Shown here piece after piece: positions 54,056-62,658 of a DNA stretch of 64,000 nt (its first letter is position 1; each line of letters begins with the position of its first letter). A program made the position numbers and the translations under genes. The notes below the pieces were generated by a model. That model was given only the letters and a program-made list of their open reading frames with translations, was not told where the DNA came from and ran no database searches. Location of the stretch: NCBI RefSeq assembly GCF_018968705.1, contig NZ_CP076668.1, positions 4,971,001 through 5,035,000 of the forward strand. Reading direction: 5' to 3'. This DNA comes from Pseudomonas lijiangensis (GTDB lineage: Bacteria; Pseudomonadota; Gammaproteobacteria; Pseudomonadales; Pseudomonadaceae).

Positions 54056-55530
54056 CGTGAAGTGACCTGCCGAGTGAGTTCCCGTCCTTGACTGTCGTAG
54101 CTATATGCAGTGATACGATTTGGCTCAATAACTTTAATCGGTAATGATCGATCAGGGTCCCACTCTGTTGACGTGGTTCGAGCCACAGCAGTTCCTGCTG
54201 CTTCAGTACGGCTGACCTCAAGGCCACGAGCATTATAGGAATAGTTTGTGATCTGCCCCTTGGCGTCAGTTTTGGTCAGTATCTGGCCTTGGGAGTTATA
54301 GGTGTAGGTCGAGTTACTAGCTGGGCAGTTTGGAGTTGGTTCACCTTCGATTGCAATGATTCTCTTAACACCATCAATCTGCTTATAACGATACACCGTA
54401 GTTTTGCCTAACTCATTGGTTACCGAGCTGGAACCATCTGCATTATAAACAATCTGGGTCAGCCCTGCGCCACCACTGTGCTGACTACTAATGGCTCTGC
54501 CTCTATCATCATAAGACCATGTAGCAAAGCGAACACCACGCTCATCAGTTATCCCCGTCAGTAACCCGGCGTTGCGAGTATCCTCATAGTGATAGCTTCG
54601 AGTTGAAGTGATTCCATTTACATTTTTTGAAAGACCGGTCAAGCGCTGAGCCTGATATGCGTACTGTATTTTAGTAACGCCGGACTCAAGCGCTTTTAGC
54701 TGGCCGAGAATATCGTCAGCAAACTTTACTGATTGGCCAAACTCATTGGTAACGGTGACATTGTATTTATCACGCGAAACGTTGTGCACTAAACCTTGTG
54801 GGCTGACGACCTTGGCCAACTGTCCACTTTCGGAAAAACCCATGACCGAGCCATCCAAAGATTTGAAAGTCCATCCTGAATCAGTAGCAATCAGTGATCC
54901 CAGATCAGTAGCAGAGGAATACTTACCATCAGCCAATTTAAACAGAGACTCCCGGCCATCCGAACGCACTAAAACCACAAAATCCGCGCCAACATTCAGA
55001 GCACTTGAATAGCTATGCCTCCAGAGCCCATCCATACTGTTATAGTAACGCCCAACAACTATAGGACTAATAACCCCAACCCTAAAGTCTTCCTCATATT
55101 GAAATTTATTACCGGTCGCGGCATTAATTGGGTTACCGACTTGCATAGAAGGGCTTTTACACGACAGCTCATCATCCTCTGCGCCTTTTTGCCCATTAAA
55201 ACTGCACTGCGCGGTCGCATAATTTAAAGTAGCACCGTCCTCACAAGAAACAGTTCTTTTAACAATCGTTCCGATATGATGCCCCCACCCACCAACAACC
55301 AATATATAACACTCATACCCCCACGGAGTATCCCTATTTAAATGCGGAGCATATGACTGCCCCCACCAAGGCGCATACTCATAAACAAGATACTCACACC
55401 CCTGCCACGGTTTTGAAAAGACAGAAACACTTCCATTCGGCCCCGAATCCCAATAAGTAAACTCTTCCGCACTCAAGCCTGAGCAGCCAATAGCCAAAAA
55501 CAAAAACAACGCCATCCCAAAACGCTTCAT
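54052..55530 (-). CDS. Rhs N-terminal module (DUF6531 plus YD repeats), copy 1
   Basis: The 492-residue protein starts at 55530 with a signal peptide (MKRFGMALFLFLAIGCSGLS). It carries the same order as its paralogue at 52422: a Cys-containing exported region, NPINAATGNKFQYEEDFRVG (DUF6531), YD repeats and the end GRELTRQVTSR. The two diverge in the N-terminal half but are nearly the same from YHYEDTRNAGLLTGITDERG onward. Its own C-terminal partner is deleted to a 23-codon stub. The frame is open further upstream without a better start. Confidence 0.83.
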   Translation of the reverse strand: MKRFGMALFLFLAIGCSGLSAEEFTYWDSGPNGSVSVFSKPWQGCEYLVYEYAPWWGQSYAPHLNRDTPWGYECYILVVGGWGHHIGTIVKRTVSCEDGATLNYATAQCSFNGQKGAEDDELSCKSPSMQVGNPINAATGNKFQYEEDFRVGVISPIVVGRYYNSMDGLWRHSYSSALNVGADFVVLVRSDGRESLFKLADGKYSSATDLGSLIATDSGWTFKSLDGSVMGFSESGQLAKVVSPQGLVHNVSRDKYNVTVTNEFGQSVKFADDILGQLKALESGVTKIQYAYQAQRLTGLSKNVNGITSTRSYHYEDTRNAGLLTGITDERGVRFATWSYDDRGRAISSQHSGGAGLTQIVYNADGSSSVTNELGKTTVYRYKQIDGVKRIIAIEGEPTPNCPASNSTYTYNSQGQILTKTDAKGQITNYSYNARGLEVSRTEAAGTAVARTTSTEWDPDRSLPIKVIEPNRITAYSYDSQGRELTRQVTSR

Positions 55531-55920
55531 ACATTCGATCCATCCAGTGAATACACTATAAACCCCTCCCCCCTTCAAACTCACATAGTTCACCTCCGAG
55601 CTGATAAAAATATTTAGCAACACACTAAGCAAGAACATATTTCAACCAATCAAATAAAGCACTACAGAGCAACCCTACCGACTTTCGCGAAACAGTATTT
55701 ACGAGCGGTGCAAGGTGGTCAAGCACTTCAGAGACAATACTAAATTTAAGTTTAAAATCTTTTTCCTTGCACAATAAATCCACTCTCTACATGCAACAAC
55801 ACGTCAGACATTAAGAGCCAGAGCAATCCATAATTGCAGCGTTGATACACAGCCATCTGATCACACATCGGCGTGCATATCCCCCACAATATGTAAGCGA
55901 TATATCACTTACAGCCCCTT
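55531..55920. other. AT-rich upstream region of the Rhs locus and island edge
   Basis: No gene is seen. A near-perfect 20-bp palindrome, GTAAGCGATATATCACTTAC, lies at 55893-55912, 8 bp after the hrpB stop (minus strand). It could be an operator, a weak terminator or a recombination site at the island junction. Confidence 0.45.
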
Positions 55921-58455
55921 TTAGCCCTTCCTCGGCTTAACCCGCGCAGTCGGTTCAGCAATCAGTGGATCATCCGGCCAATAATGCTTCGGATACCTTC
56001 CCTTCAAATCCTTCTTGACCTCGGCATAAGTACTGCGCCAAAAGTTAGCCAGGTCTTGCGTCACTTGCACCGGACGGCGGGCGGGGGACAGGAGGTGCAG
56101 TTTGACGATTTGGCGGCCATTGGCGATGCGCGGGGTGTCCGACAGACCGAAGAGTTCTTGCAGGCGAACAGCGAGGATCGGGGGAGATTCGCTGTAATCC
56201 AGGCGTATCGACGAGCCGGACGGTACGCTCAAGTGATGAGGTGCCTGTTCGTCCAGACGCTGCGGCAGTGGCCAGGGCAAAAGGTTATGCAGGATCGACG
56301 AGAGATCCAGATTGCCGAAATGGCTGAGCCGGGTGACTTTGCCCAGGTACGGCAGCAGCCAGGACTCCAGGCTGTCGAGCAAGGCGGCATCGCGGACGTC
56401 CGGCCATTCGCTGGTGTCCTGTTTCTCAAGGTCCAGTTGGCGCAGCAGGGTGACGCGGGCTTGCCACTGGCGAAGTTCGGGGGTCCATGGCAGCAGTTCC
56501 AGCCCTTTGCGCCGGACCAGCCCCAGCAAAGCCTGGCCTCGGGCTGACTCATCAAGACCGGTCAGCGGTTCTCGACTGAGGATCAGTTCACCGACCTTGC
56601 GCTGACGCTCGGCACGCAACACGCCTTCGCGTTCATCCCAATCCAGTTGGTCGAACTCGATGACCTGTTCGGAGAGAACCGAGTCGAACAGTGCCGGATC
56701 GAACTCGGCTGCCAGATAGATTCGCTCTTCCCGCTGGCCCTGACGACTGCCCAGGTCGGCAATCACCAGCCAGGGTTGTTTCATCAAAGCATCGACTTCA
56801 GCGAACAGGGCCGCACGCCCGTTGGCCAGCCTGTATTCGGCACCGCCTGCCCGGCGTTGTTGCGCGACACGATCCGGGTAAGCCAGCGCCAGCAGGCAAC
56901 CCAGCCAGCGCGGATGGTAGGGATCGCTGACCGGTGTTGTGGGCGCGCCCTTCAAGTAACCGCGATATTGACGTGCCAGTTGTCTGGCTCGCTGCACACC
57001 GCCTTGAGCACCACGGGCAGCGCGCTCGCTTCCGGCCAGCAAAGTCAGGCGGCTGTGCAAGTCGGCTCCCCCGCCGCGCTGAATATCCCGCTCACCCAGC
57101 AAGGCCGCCACATCGCAGGCCAGATTCCCAAGCCCCAGTTCATGACCGCGCAATAACAGGTGAGCGATTCGAGGATGCGCAGGGACTTGTGCCATCGCCT
57201 GACCATGAGTGGTCAATTTGCGCTCCTGGCCCTGCGGGTTGCTCAAGGCACCCAGCCGCACCAGCAGGTCCTGCGCCTGTGCATAAGCCGCCGCTGGAGG
57301 GTTATCGAGCCACACCAGTTGAGCCGGCATCACGCCCCAGCGCGCCAGTTGCAGCGCCAGCCCGGCCAGATCCGCCTGGAGGATTTCCGCCGAGCCATAG
57401 GCTGCAAGCTGGTCATGCTGAGCTTCGGACCAGAGTCGATAACAGACGCCAGGCTCCAGACGCCCTGCCCGTCCGGCACGCTGGGTCGCGCTGGCGCGAG
57501 AGATGCGCTGGGTATCCAGGCGTGTCATGCCACTGCCCGGATCGAAACGCGGCACACGTGCCAGACCGGCATCGATCACGACGCGCACGCCATCGATGGT
57601 CAGGCTGGTTTCCGCGATATTGGTCGCCAATACGACCTTGCGCGAGCCTTTGGGCGCGGGCTCGATAGCCGCACGCTGGGCCGCAAGGTCCAGTTCCCCG
57701 TGCAACGGGCAAAGCAGGATATCGGCCCGTTCGCCCAGGGCTTCGGCCAGCTGCTGATTGACGCGCCGGATCTCGGCATGCCCCGGCAGAAACACCAGCA
57801 GGCTGCCGGATTCATTACCCAGTGCATCGAGAACGGTCTGCACCACTCGCGGCTCGATGAACTCGCCGGGCTGAAAGGGTCGCCCCCACTGCAGGCTCAC
57901 CGGAAACATGCGTCCTTCGCTGCGCACGACAGGCGCGTCATCCAGCAGCGCGGACAGGCGTTCGCCTTCCAGAGTGGCCGACATCAGGAGGATTTTCAGC
58001 GGCTGCTCGTCACGAAACAGGTCGCGACCGTTGAGGCTCAGGGCAAGCGCCAGATCGGCGTCCAGACTGCGCTCGTGAAACTCATCGAAAATAAGCAGCC
58101 CAACGCCTTCCAGCGCAGGATCATCCTGCAGACGCCGAGTCAGAATCCCTTCGGTGACCACCTCGATGCGGGTATTGGGACCGACTTTGCTGTCCAGCCG
58201 AATGCGATAGCCAACCGTTTCCCCGACCTTTTCCCCCAACTCACTGGCCAACCGCTCGGCTGCGGCCCTGGCGGCCAGGCGGCGGGGTTCGAGCATGAGG
58301 ATGGTTTGCCCGGCCAGCCACGGTTCATCAAGCATTGCCAATGGCACGCGCGTCGTCTTGCCCGCGCCAGGCGGGGCTTCGAGGATGGCTTCGTGGCGGG
58401 AGGTCAGTGCCTGGCGCAGGGCCGGCAGGACAGCATCGATGGGCAAGGAAATCAT
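55921..58455 (-). CDS. hrpB: ATP-dependent helicase HrpB
   Basis: The 844-residue DExH-box helicase has Walker A PPGAGKTT (28-35), DEFH in LLIFDEFHERSL, SAT (LMSATLEGE), the RNA-binding motif RAGRAGRLEPG, then HA2-like and HrpB C-terminal domains ending WPDDPLIAEPTARVKPRKG. In pseudomonads HrpB is an accessory RNA helicase of uncertain function. The gene is complete, but its last 19 codons exist again at 43804-43860 on the far side of the Rhs-bearing island. Confidence 0.94.
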   Translation of the reverse strand: MISLPIDAVLPALRQALTSRHEAILEAPPGAGKTTRVPLAMLDEPWLAGQTILMLEPRRLAARAAAERLASELGEKVGETVGYRIRLDSKVGPNTRIEVVTEGILTRRLQDDPALEGVGLLIFDEFHERSLDADLALALSLNGRDLFRDEQPLKILLMSATLEGERLSALLDDAPVVRSEGRMFPVSLQWGRPFQPGEFIEPRVVQTVLDALGNESGSLLVFLPGHAEIRRVNQQLAEALGERADILLCPLHGELDLAAQRAAIEPAPKGSRKVVLATNIAETSLTIDGVRVVIDAGLARVPRFDPGSGMTRLDTQRISRASATQRAGRAGRLEPGVCYRLWSEAQHDQLAAYGSAEILQADLAGLALQLARWGVMPAQLVWLDNPPAAAYAQAQDLLVRLGALSNPQGQERKLTTHGQAMAQVPAHPRIAHLLLRGHELGLGNLACDVAALLGERDIQRGGGADLHSRLTLLAGSERAARGAQGGVQRARQLARQYRGYLKGAPTTPVSDPYHPRWLGCLLALAYPDRVAQQRRAGGAEYRLANGRAALFAEVDALMKQPWLVIADLGSRQGQREERIYLAAEFDPALFDSVLSEQVIEFDQLDWDEREGVLRAERQRKVGELILSREPLTGLDESARGQALLGLVRRKGLELLPWTPELRQWQARVTLLRQLDLEKQDTSEWPDVRDAALLDSLESWLLPYLGKVTRLSHFGNLDLSSILHNLLPWPLPQRLDEQAPHHLSVPSGSSIRLDYSESPPILAVRLQELFGLSDTPRIANGRQIVKLHLLSPARRPVQVTQDLANFWRSTYAEVKKDLKGRYPKHYWPDDPLIAEPTARVKPRKG

Positions 58456-58733
58456 GGCGGCTCCAGAACAGGCGGCCGATTATAAGCGGCACAGGCGTTT
58501 GCAAAAGGTCTGCGGGGGTGGATTTATCCGGAGAAGCGCTATTTCTGGATACTGCAGATTTTTCGCGGATGAATCCGCTCCCACTGGATGCGATGTGGGA
58601 GCGAATTTATTCGCGAATTTCATGAGCTACCGTGATGAATATATGTTTACCCGAAGAACCACCAGAACACGCAATAGTCTTAGCGACGTAGCCTTTGCCT
58701 TGTATAGTTGCCACATCACTTCAGGAGTTTTCC
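58456..58733. repeat. REP pair (58562-58617) in the hrpB-lipoprotein spacer
   Basis: TTCGCGGATGAATCCGCTCC faces GGAGCGAATTTATTCGCGAA. The rest of the 278-bp spacer holds no gene; the lipoprotein promoter should lie near 58680. Confidence 0.8.
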
Positions 58734-59153
58734 ATGCGCATTCCATCCCGTTTTATCGGCGGCGTCCTGGTCGCCACGCTTTTGACCCAGATTTCTGCGT
58801 GCGGCAGCATTTTCTATCCTGATCGTCGCGGGCAGATCGAAGGCAAGATTGACCCGGCGATCCTCGCTCTGGATGCCGTCGGCCTGCTGTTCTATGTGAT
58901 TCCGGGCGTGATTGCCCTGGCGGTGGACTTCACCACTGGCGCGATCTACTACACGCCGACCGGCCATGCGCAGGTCGATCCGCAGAAGCTGCAACCGGCG
59001 ATCAATGCTGACGGCAGTGTCGACAACAGCAAACTGCAAGCCATTCTGGAAACCGAGCTGGGCCACTCCCTGCCACTCAACGACCCTCGTCTGATCCAGT
59101 ACAAGGGCAGTGTCGAGCAACTGGCAACACTGGGTCTGAAACCCGCGGCTTGA
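58734..59153 (+). CDS. Small lipoprotein of unknown function
   Basis: The 139-residue protein starts at 58734 after AGGAG with 6 nt spacing. The signal ends in a lipobox (LLTQISAC). A hydrophobic stretch (AILALDAVGLLFYVIPGVIA) in the middle suggests membrane contact, and YYTPTGHAQVDP follows. Homologues in Pseudomonas are sometimes mislabelled polyribonucleotide nucleotidyltransferase; nothing here supports that. It lies 22 bp before the cation efflux gene and may be co-transcribed with it. Confidence 0.78.
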   Translation: MRIPSRFIGGVLVATLLTQISACGSIFYPDRRGQIEGKIDPAILALDAVGLLFYVIPGVIALAVDFTTGAIYYTPTGHAQVDPQKLQPAINADGSVDNSKLQAILETELGHSLPLNDPRLIQYKGSVEQLATLGLKPAA

Positions 59154-59175
59154 ACCCCTCCGACAAGGACGCGTC

Positions 59176-60084
59176 ATGAACACCAGCACCGAACACGCCC
59201 GCCTGCTGCGTCTTGCAACGCGGGCATCGCTGCTGGTGGCCAGCACGCTCATCATCGCCAAGGGCGTGGCCTGGTGGTTCAGCGGTTCGGTGAGTCTGTT
59301 GGCCGGGCTGACCGACTCGCTGCTCGATGGCGCGGCCTCTTTCCTCAATCTTCTGGCGGTGCATTACGCGCTGCGCCCGGCAGACGAAGACCATCGGTAT
59401 GGTCACGGCAAGGCCGAGGCCCTGTCAGGCATGGCTCAGGCACTGTTCATTGCCGTCAGTGCCGGGCTGATTGCCTTTCAGGCCATACAGCGCATCCAGC
59501 ATCCCGAACCGCTGGGGGCGGCCGGTCTTGGCATTGCGGTGATGGTGTTGTCGCTGGTCCTGACCCTGGCGCTGCTCTGGCTGCAGCACAAGGTCATCAA
59601 GGAAACCGGATCGGCGGCCATTCGTGCCGACTCGCTGCACTATCGCTCCGACCTGCTGCTCAATTTCAGCATTCTGCTGGCGCTGACGCTCACCCTGTTC
59701 GGCTGGCAACAACTGGATGCGTACTTCGGTCTGGGAATTGCCGTCTACATTCTGTGGAGCGCGTTTCAAATTGCCCGCGAGACGGTGTCAGTGCTGATGG
59801 ATGAGGAACTGCCGACCGATGTCAGTCAGCACATGCTGGAACTGGCGTGCGGTGTACCAGGTGTACTGGGCGCGCATGACCTGCGTACGCGGATCTCCGG
59901 CAATCGCTGGTTCGTGCAGTTGCATCTGGAATTGCCGGGCAGCCTGACGCTTAGCGTCGCTCATGCATTGTGCGATCAGGTTGAAAACGCCATACACCAG
60001 CAGTATCCGAAAGCGGAAGTGCTGGTGCATGCCGATCCACAGGAAGTGGTGAAACAGGCTTCGGCCCGCTCAACCCCTAGTTGA
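59176..60084 (+). CDS. fieF: Cation diffusion facilitator, FieF/YiiP type
   Basis: The 302-residue inner-membrane zinc/iron:proton antiporter matches E. coli FieF in length. Six helices are followed by a cytoplasmic domain. The transport-site aspartates lie in LTDSLLDG (TM2) and HYRSD (TM5), and the HRYGHGKAEAL loop binds metal. It removes excess Zn2+ or Fe2+. Its stop overlaps the convergent Gln-rich gene by 8 bp. Confidence 0.93.
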   Translation: MNTSTEHARLLRLATRASLLVASTLIIAKGVAWWFSGSVSLLAGLTDSLLDGAASFLNLLAVHYALRPADEDHRYGHGKAEALSGMAQALFIAVSAGLIAFQAIQRIQHPEPLGAAGLGIAVMVLSLVLTLALLWLQHKVIKETGSAAIRADSLHYRSDLLLNFSILLALTLTLFGWQQLDAYFGLGIAVYILWSAFQIARETVSVLMDEELPTDVSQHMLELACGVPGVLGAHDLRTRISGNRWFVQLHLELPGSLTLSVAHALCDQVENAIHQQYPKAEVLVHADPQEVVKQASARSTPS

Positions 60085-61195
60085 CGCTGTAGCCTCGCCC
60101 CGCAAGGCAGGCGCCCATCGAGCGACGGTAAAGGTCCACCACCTCGGCCTGAGGCTGGGAAGTGATGTTTGCCGGATCGAAGCCGCTTTGTTCGACGGCC
60201 CAGCGGTAGCATTGGTAACGATCCAGCTCGACCTGCTCAGGGCTTTGGCCATTGAGCGGGTAGGAAACCGGGTCATAGCCATTCTGTGCAGGTGCCTGGC
60301 TGTAGGTCGGCTGATTCTGCGGCGGGTTGACCACCACATAATCCTGACTGTCGGACTGATAGGCGTAGTAAGTGCCAGCAGCCAGGAACAGCAGTGAACT
60401 GCCAATCCAGATTTCCTGCGAGTAGGACGGCAGGCTGCGCACGCGCAGGCCATAAGGCGGCGTCACCACCACATAGCGCGGGCCTTGCGGGCGATACCAG
60501 TAGCCTTGTGAATAGAAATAATCCTGCCCGCGATACGGGACGCGCGCGTAACCGCCGGGAACCCGGTCTATCGTATAACCGGGTCGATACTGCGGGCCTG
60601 GGCCCCAGCCATTGCCGCGACCGTCGGGCCGACCTTCCCAGTGATCATTGGGACGGCCATTACCGGCCGACCAGTTGCGATTGCCACGCGGGTTGTCCTG
60701 GTAATAACCCTGACGAGGTTGCTGGGTTTGCCAGGATTCCCGAGGTGCGGTCTGGATCGGCAGATTGTTCTGGTGCTGCTGAAACTGCTGACGCTCGATC
60801 TGCCGCTGCTGGTTTTGCTGCTCCTGGATCTGGCGCTGCTGATTCTGCTGTTGCTGGTTGATCTGTTGTTGCTGCTGGCGCTCGACGTTGCGCTGCTGTT
60901 GCATCTGATCCTGGATCTGGCGTTGCTGATTCTGTTGCTGCTGGTAGATCTGCTGTTGCTGCTGGCGCTCGACCTGACGCTGCTGATTCTGTTGTTGCTG
61001 AATCTGCTGCTGTTGCTGGCGCTCGACCTGAAACTGCTGGTTCTGCTGCTGTTGCTGGATTCTGCGCTGCTGCCCATTGTCGCCGGAACTGCCGCGATAC
61101 TGGTCCTTGAAGGAGTCATCGTCGGCCACAGCATGGGCACTGATGCTCAGACACAGCAGACTTAACCCCGTCAGCTTCCAGATGCCAGATTTCAT
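60077..61195 (-). CDS. Secreted Gln-rich DUF6515-type protein
   Basis: The 372-residue protein starts at 61195 with a signal peptide (MKSGIWKLTGLSLLCLSISA). Residues about 40-145 are built of repeats such as QVERQQQQQI and QQQQNQQRQ with few other residues, forming a long polar coiled region. A Gly/Pro/Tyr-rich C-terminal part follows with a membrane-like helix (WIGSSLLFLAAGTYYAY). The function is unknown; an envelope location is likely. The repeats probably expand and shrink by slippage. Confidence 0.78.
   Translation of the reverse strand: MKSGIWKLTGLSLLCLSISAHAVADDDSFKDQYRGSSGDNGQQRRIQQQQQNQQFQVERQQQQQIQQQQNQQRQVERQQQQQIYQQQQNQQRQIQDQMQQQRNVERQQQQQINQQQQNQQRQIQEQQNQQRQIERQQFQQHQNNLPIQTAPRESWQTQQPRQGYYQDNPRGNRNWSAGNGRPNDHWEGRPDGRGNGWGPGPQYRPGYTIDRVPGGYARVPYRGQDYFYSQGYWYRPQGPRYVVVTPPYGLRVRSLPSYSQEIWIGSSLLFLAAGTYYAYQSDSQDYVVVNPPQNQPTYSQAPAQNGYDPVSYPLNGQSPEQVELDRYQCYRWAVEQSGFDPANITSQPQAEVVDLYRRSMGACLAGRGYSVN
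60775..61080. repeat. CTG/CAG-rich tandem repeats inside the Gln-rich gene
   Basis: CTGCTGTTGCTGCTGGCGCT-like units recur every 54-60 bp. They encode the VERQQQQQ units. Confidence 0.8.
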
Positions 61196-61587
61196 GCTTT
61201 CCTCACTAGGACGCGGGTAGACGTAAATAAGACTGTAATAGGGGCGCGCCGTTCTGCGTACTTTATCAGGACGCAAAGAAAAGGGGGCCTGATTGGCCCC
61301 CTTGAGATACTTCGTCCTGGCGCGACGCTTTTGACGTCGGCTCACCTCATACGTCTTCTGGACTGTATGTAGCCCGGGGGCCTGGCCGACCCTGTCGGGT
61401 GGGAGGCCGCGATCGCCTGATTGGGCGAGTCGCGCTGGACGCTGTGTCCGGGCAGTGATTCTGTTGAAAAGAATAGGCCTGCCGGACCAACAAAAGATTG
61501 CGAAGATTGCTCACAAAAACATTACTTGCGCAATTTTTAACTTCATACCAATAATTCAGCGCAATCCAACTCACAAAGGGGAACATC
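61196..61587 (-). ncRNA. Candidate small RNA with terminator upstream of the Lrp gene
   Basis: Read on the minus strand this gene-free region has several hairpins (CGCC-CAATCA-GGCG, CCGAC-AGG-GTCGG, CGACG-TCAAAAG-CGTCG). It ends in a strong terminator at 61274-61303 (AAGGGGGCC-AATCA-GGCCCCCTT then TTCTTTG). A transcript of about 200 nt from near 61490 would fit. On the plus strand the same DNA is the Lrp 5' region. The family is not recognised. Confidence 0.4.
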
Positions 61588-62067
61588 GTGAGCAAGCTCG
61601 ATAGATATGACCTGAGCATTTTGGCTGAACTGCAGCGCGACGCACGCATTTCCAACCAGGAACTGGCAGAGCGCATCGGGCTGTCGCCATCGCCCTGCTC
61701 GCGCCGCGTCAAACAACTCGAAGATGACGGCTATATCGTGCGACAGGTTGCCTTGCTGGATCGCAAGAAGCTCAGCCTGAACCTGACGGCCTATGTGCTG
61801 ATCGGCATGGATCGCCACACGCCGGAGCGATTCGAGCATTTCGAGCAACAGATCCGCAACCTGCCTCAGGTACAGGAATGCAGCCTGGTGACCGGAATGG
61901 ACGCCGATTATCAATTGAAAGTGGTGGTTCCTGACATGGATCACTACCAGAAACTGCTGCTGGGCCATCTTACCCGCATCGAAGGCGTCACCAGCGTCAA
62001 GTCGAGCTTTGTGCTCAATCAGGTGCTGGCCAGCACTGAATTACCCCTGACTCACCTGCGCAGCTAA
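61588..62067 (+). CDS. Lrp/AsnC-family regulator
   Basis: The 159-residue protein has an N-terminal HTH (RISNQELAERIGLSPSPCSR) and a C-terminal RAM domain (CSLVTGMDADYQLKVVVPDM). It is closer to classical Lrp-like proteins than the regulator at 38109. GGGG 8 nt before the ATG is the likely ribosome site. The only other gene on its strand is DUF2788, 25 bp downstream. Targets are not known. Confidence 0.88.
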   Translation: MSKLDRYDLSILAELQRDARISNQELAERIGLSPSPCSRRVKQLEDDGYIVRQVALLDRKKLSLNLTAYVLIGMDRHTPERFEHFEQQIRNLPQVQECSLVTGMDADYQLKVVVPDMDHYQKLLLGHLTRIEGVTSVKSSFVLNQVLASTELPLTHLRS

Positions 62068-62091
62068 GCGGCACCCGGACTGGAGCAAACG

Positions 62092-62298
62092 ATGGATCCC
62101 GTGCTTTTTGAAGAGTGGATGATGACTATTCTGGTCACCCTCCTGATCGGTTTCATGGGCTTTATCGTCTGGGATCTGGCCAAGAAATCCAGAGCGGGCA
62201 AATTTGGCACCTTCATCCTGTTCTTCGTGCTGGGCCTGGGCATCATGGCATTCGTGATCAAAAGTCTGGTGATTGCCTATATCGAGAATGGCTCATGA
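62092..62298 (+). CDS. DUF2788 membrane protein
   Basis: The 68-residue protein has two membrane helices (about residues 9-27 and 40-62) around a KKSRAGKFG loop. This matches the small DUF2788 family of gammaproteobacteria. Function is unknown. It follows the Lrp gene by 25 bp and is probably co-transcribed. Confidence 0.85.
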   Translation: MDPVLFEEWMMTILVTLLIGFMGFIVWDLAKKSRAGKFGTFILFFVLGLGIMAFVIKSLVIAYIENGS

Positions 62299-62331
62299 GA
62301 ACCCCATCAATCAAGGCACACACAAACTTGT

Positions 62332-62415
62332 AGGAGCGCGCTTGCCCGCGACCGAGTGCGAAGCGCTCGCAAAATTTACGACTGCTACGCAGCCGGTCGC
62401 GGGCAAGCGCGCTCC
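62332..62415. repeat. Paired REP next to the IS110-family element
   Basis: AGGAGCGCGCTTGCCCGCGA faces TCGCGGGCAAGCGCGCTCCT around a 37-bp core. It lies immediately before the non-coding left part of the IS. Confidence 0.88.
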
Positions 62416-62416
62416 T

Positions 62417-62658
62417 TGTATGGCAACTATCGACATTTCTGGTGTCGATAGTTCTCGACTGATCATCGAGGGAGGGCCAAGAAGCTGTCGCGCTCCTAAG
62501 GCCCAGAGCCTGCAATACGTAGATTGAGCTCTGGCCCTCCACCCTCACTCAGCAAGTCCGAACGGTATCTGGTGCCCGTCAGTGACGTGAGCACGTATTG
62601 AATTGCAAGGCTGGACAGAGTGCAGCTCGATCATCACCCAACTGATCAAGGAGCCCAT
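62417..62658 (+). ncRNA. Hairpin-rich left end of the IS110 element, candidate bridge RNA
   Basis: The 242-bp leader of the transposase contains AACTATCGACA-N7-TGTCGATAGTT (62425-62453), CTCGA-N7-TCGAG (62454-62470) and GGAGGGCCA...TGGCCCTCC (62471-62540). IS110-family elements express a structured bridge RNA from such a flank that guides target and donor pairing. The exact IS boundary is not defined. Confidence 0.5.

Noticed and set aside
49678..55530. Type VI secretion Rhs effector
   Set aside because: There is no PAAR or VgrG part, and the proteins have Sec signal peptides instead.
57160..58485. 441-codon open frame antisense to hrpB
   Set aside because: It is a shadow of the helicase gene with no motif.
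14445..62415. CRISPR array from repeated palindromes
   Set aside because: The repeats are scattered REP/BIME units between genes, without regular spacers or cas genes.
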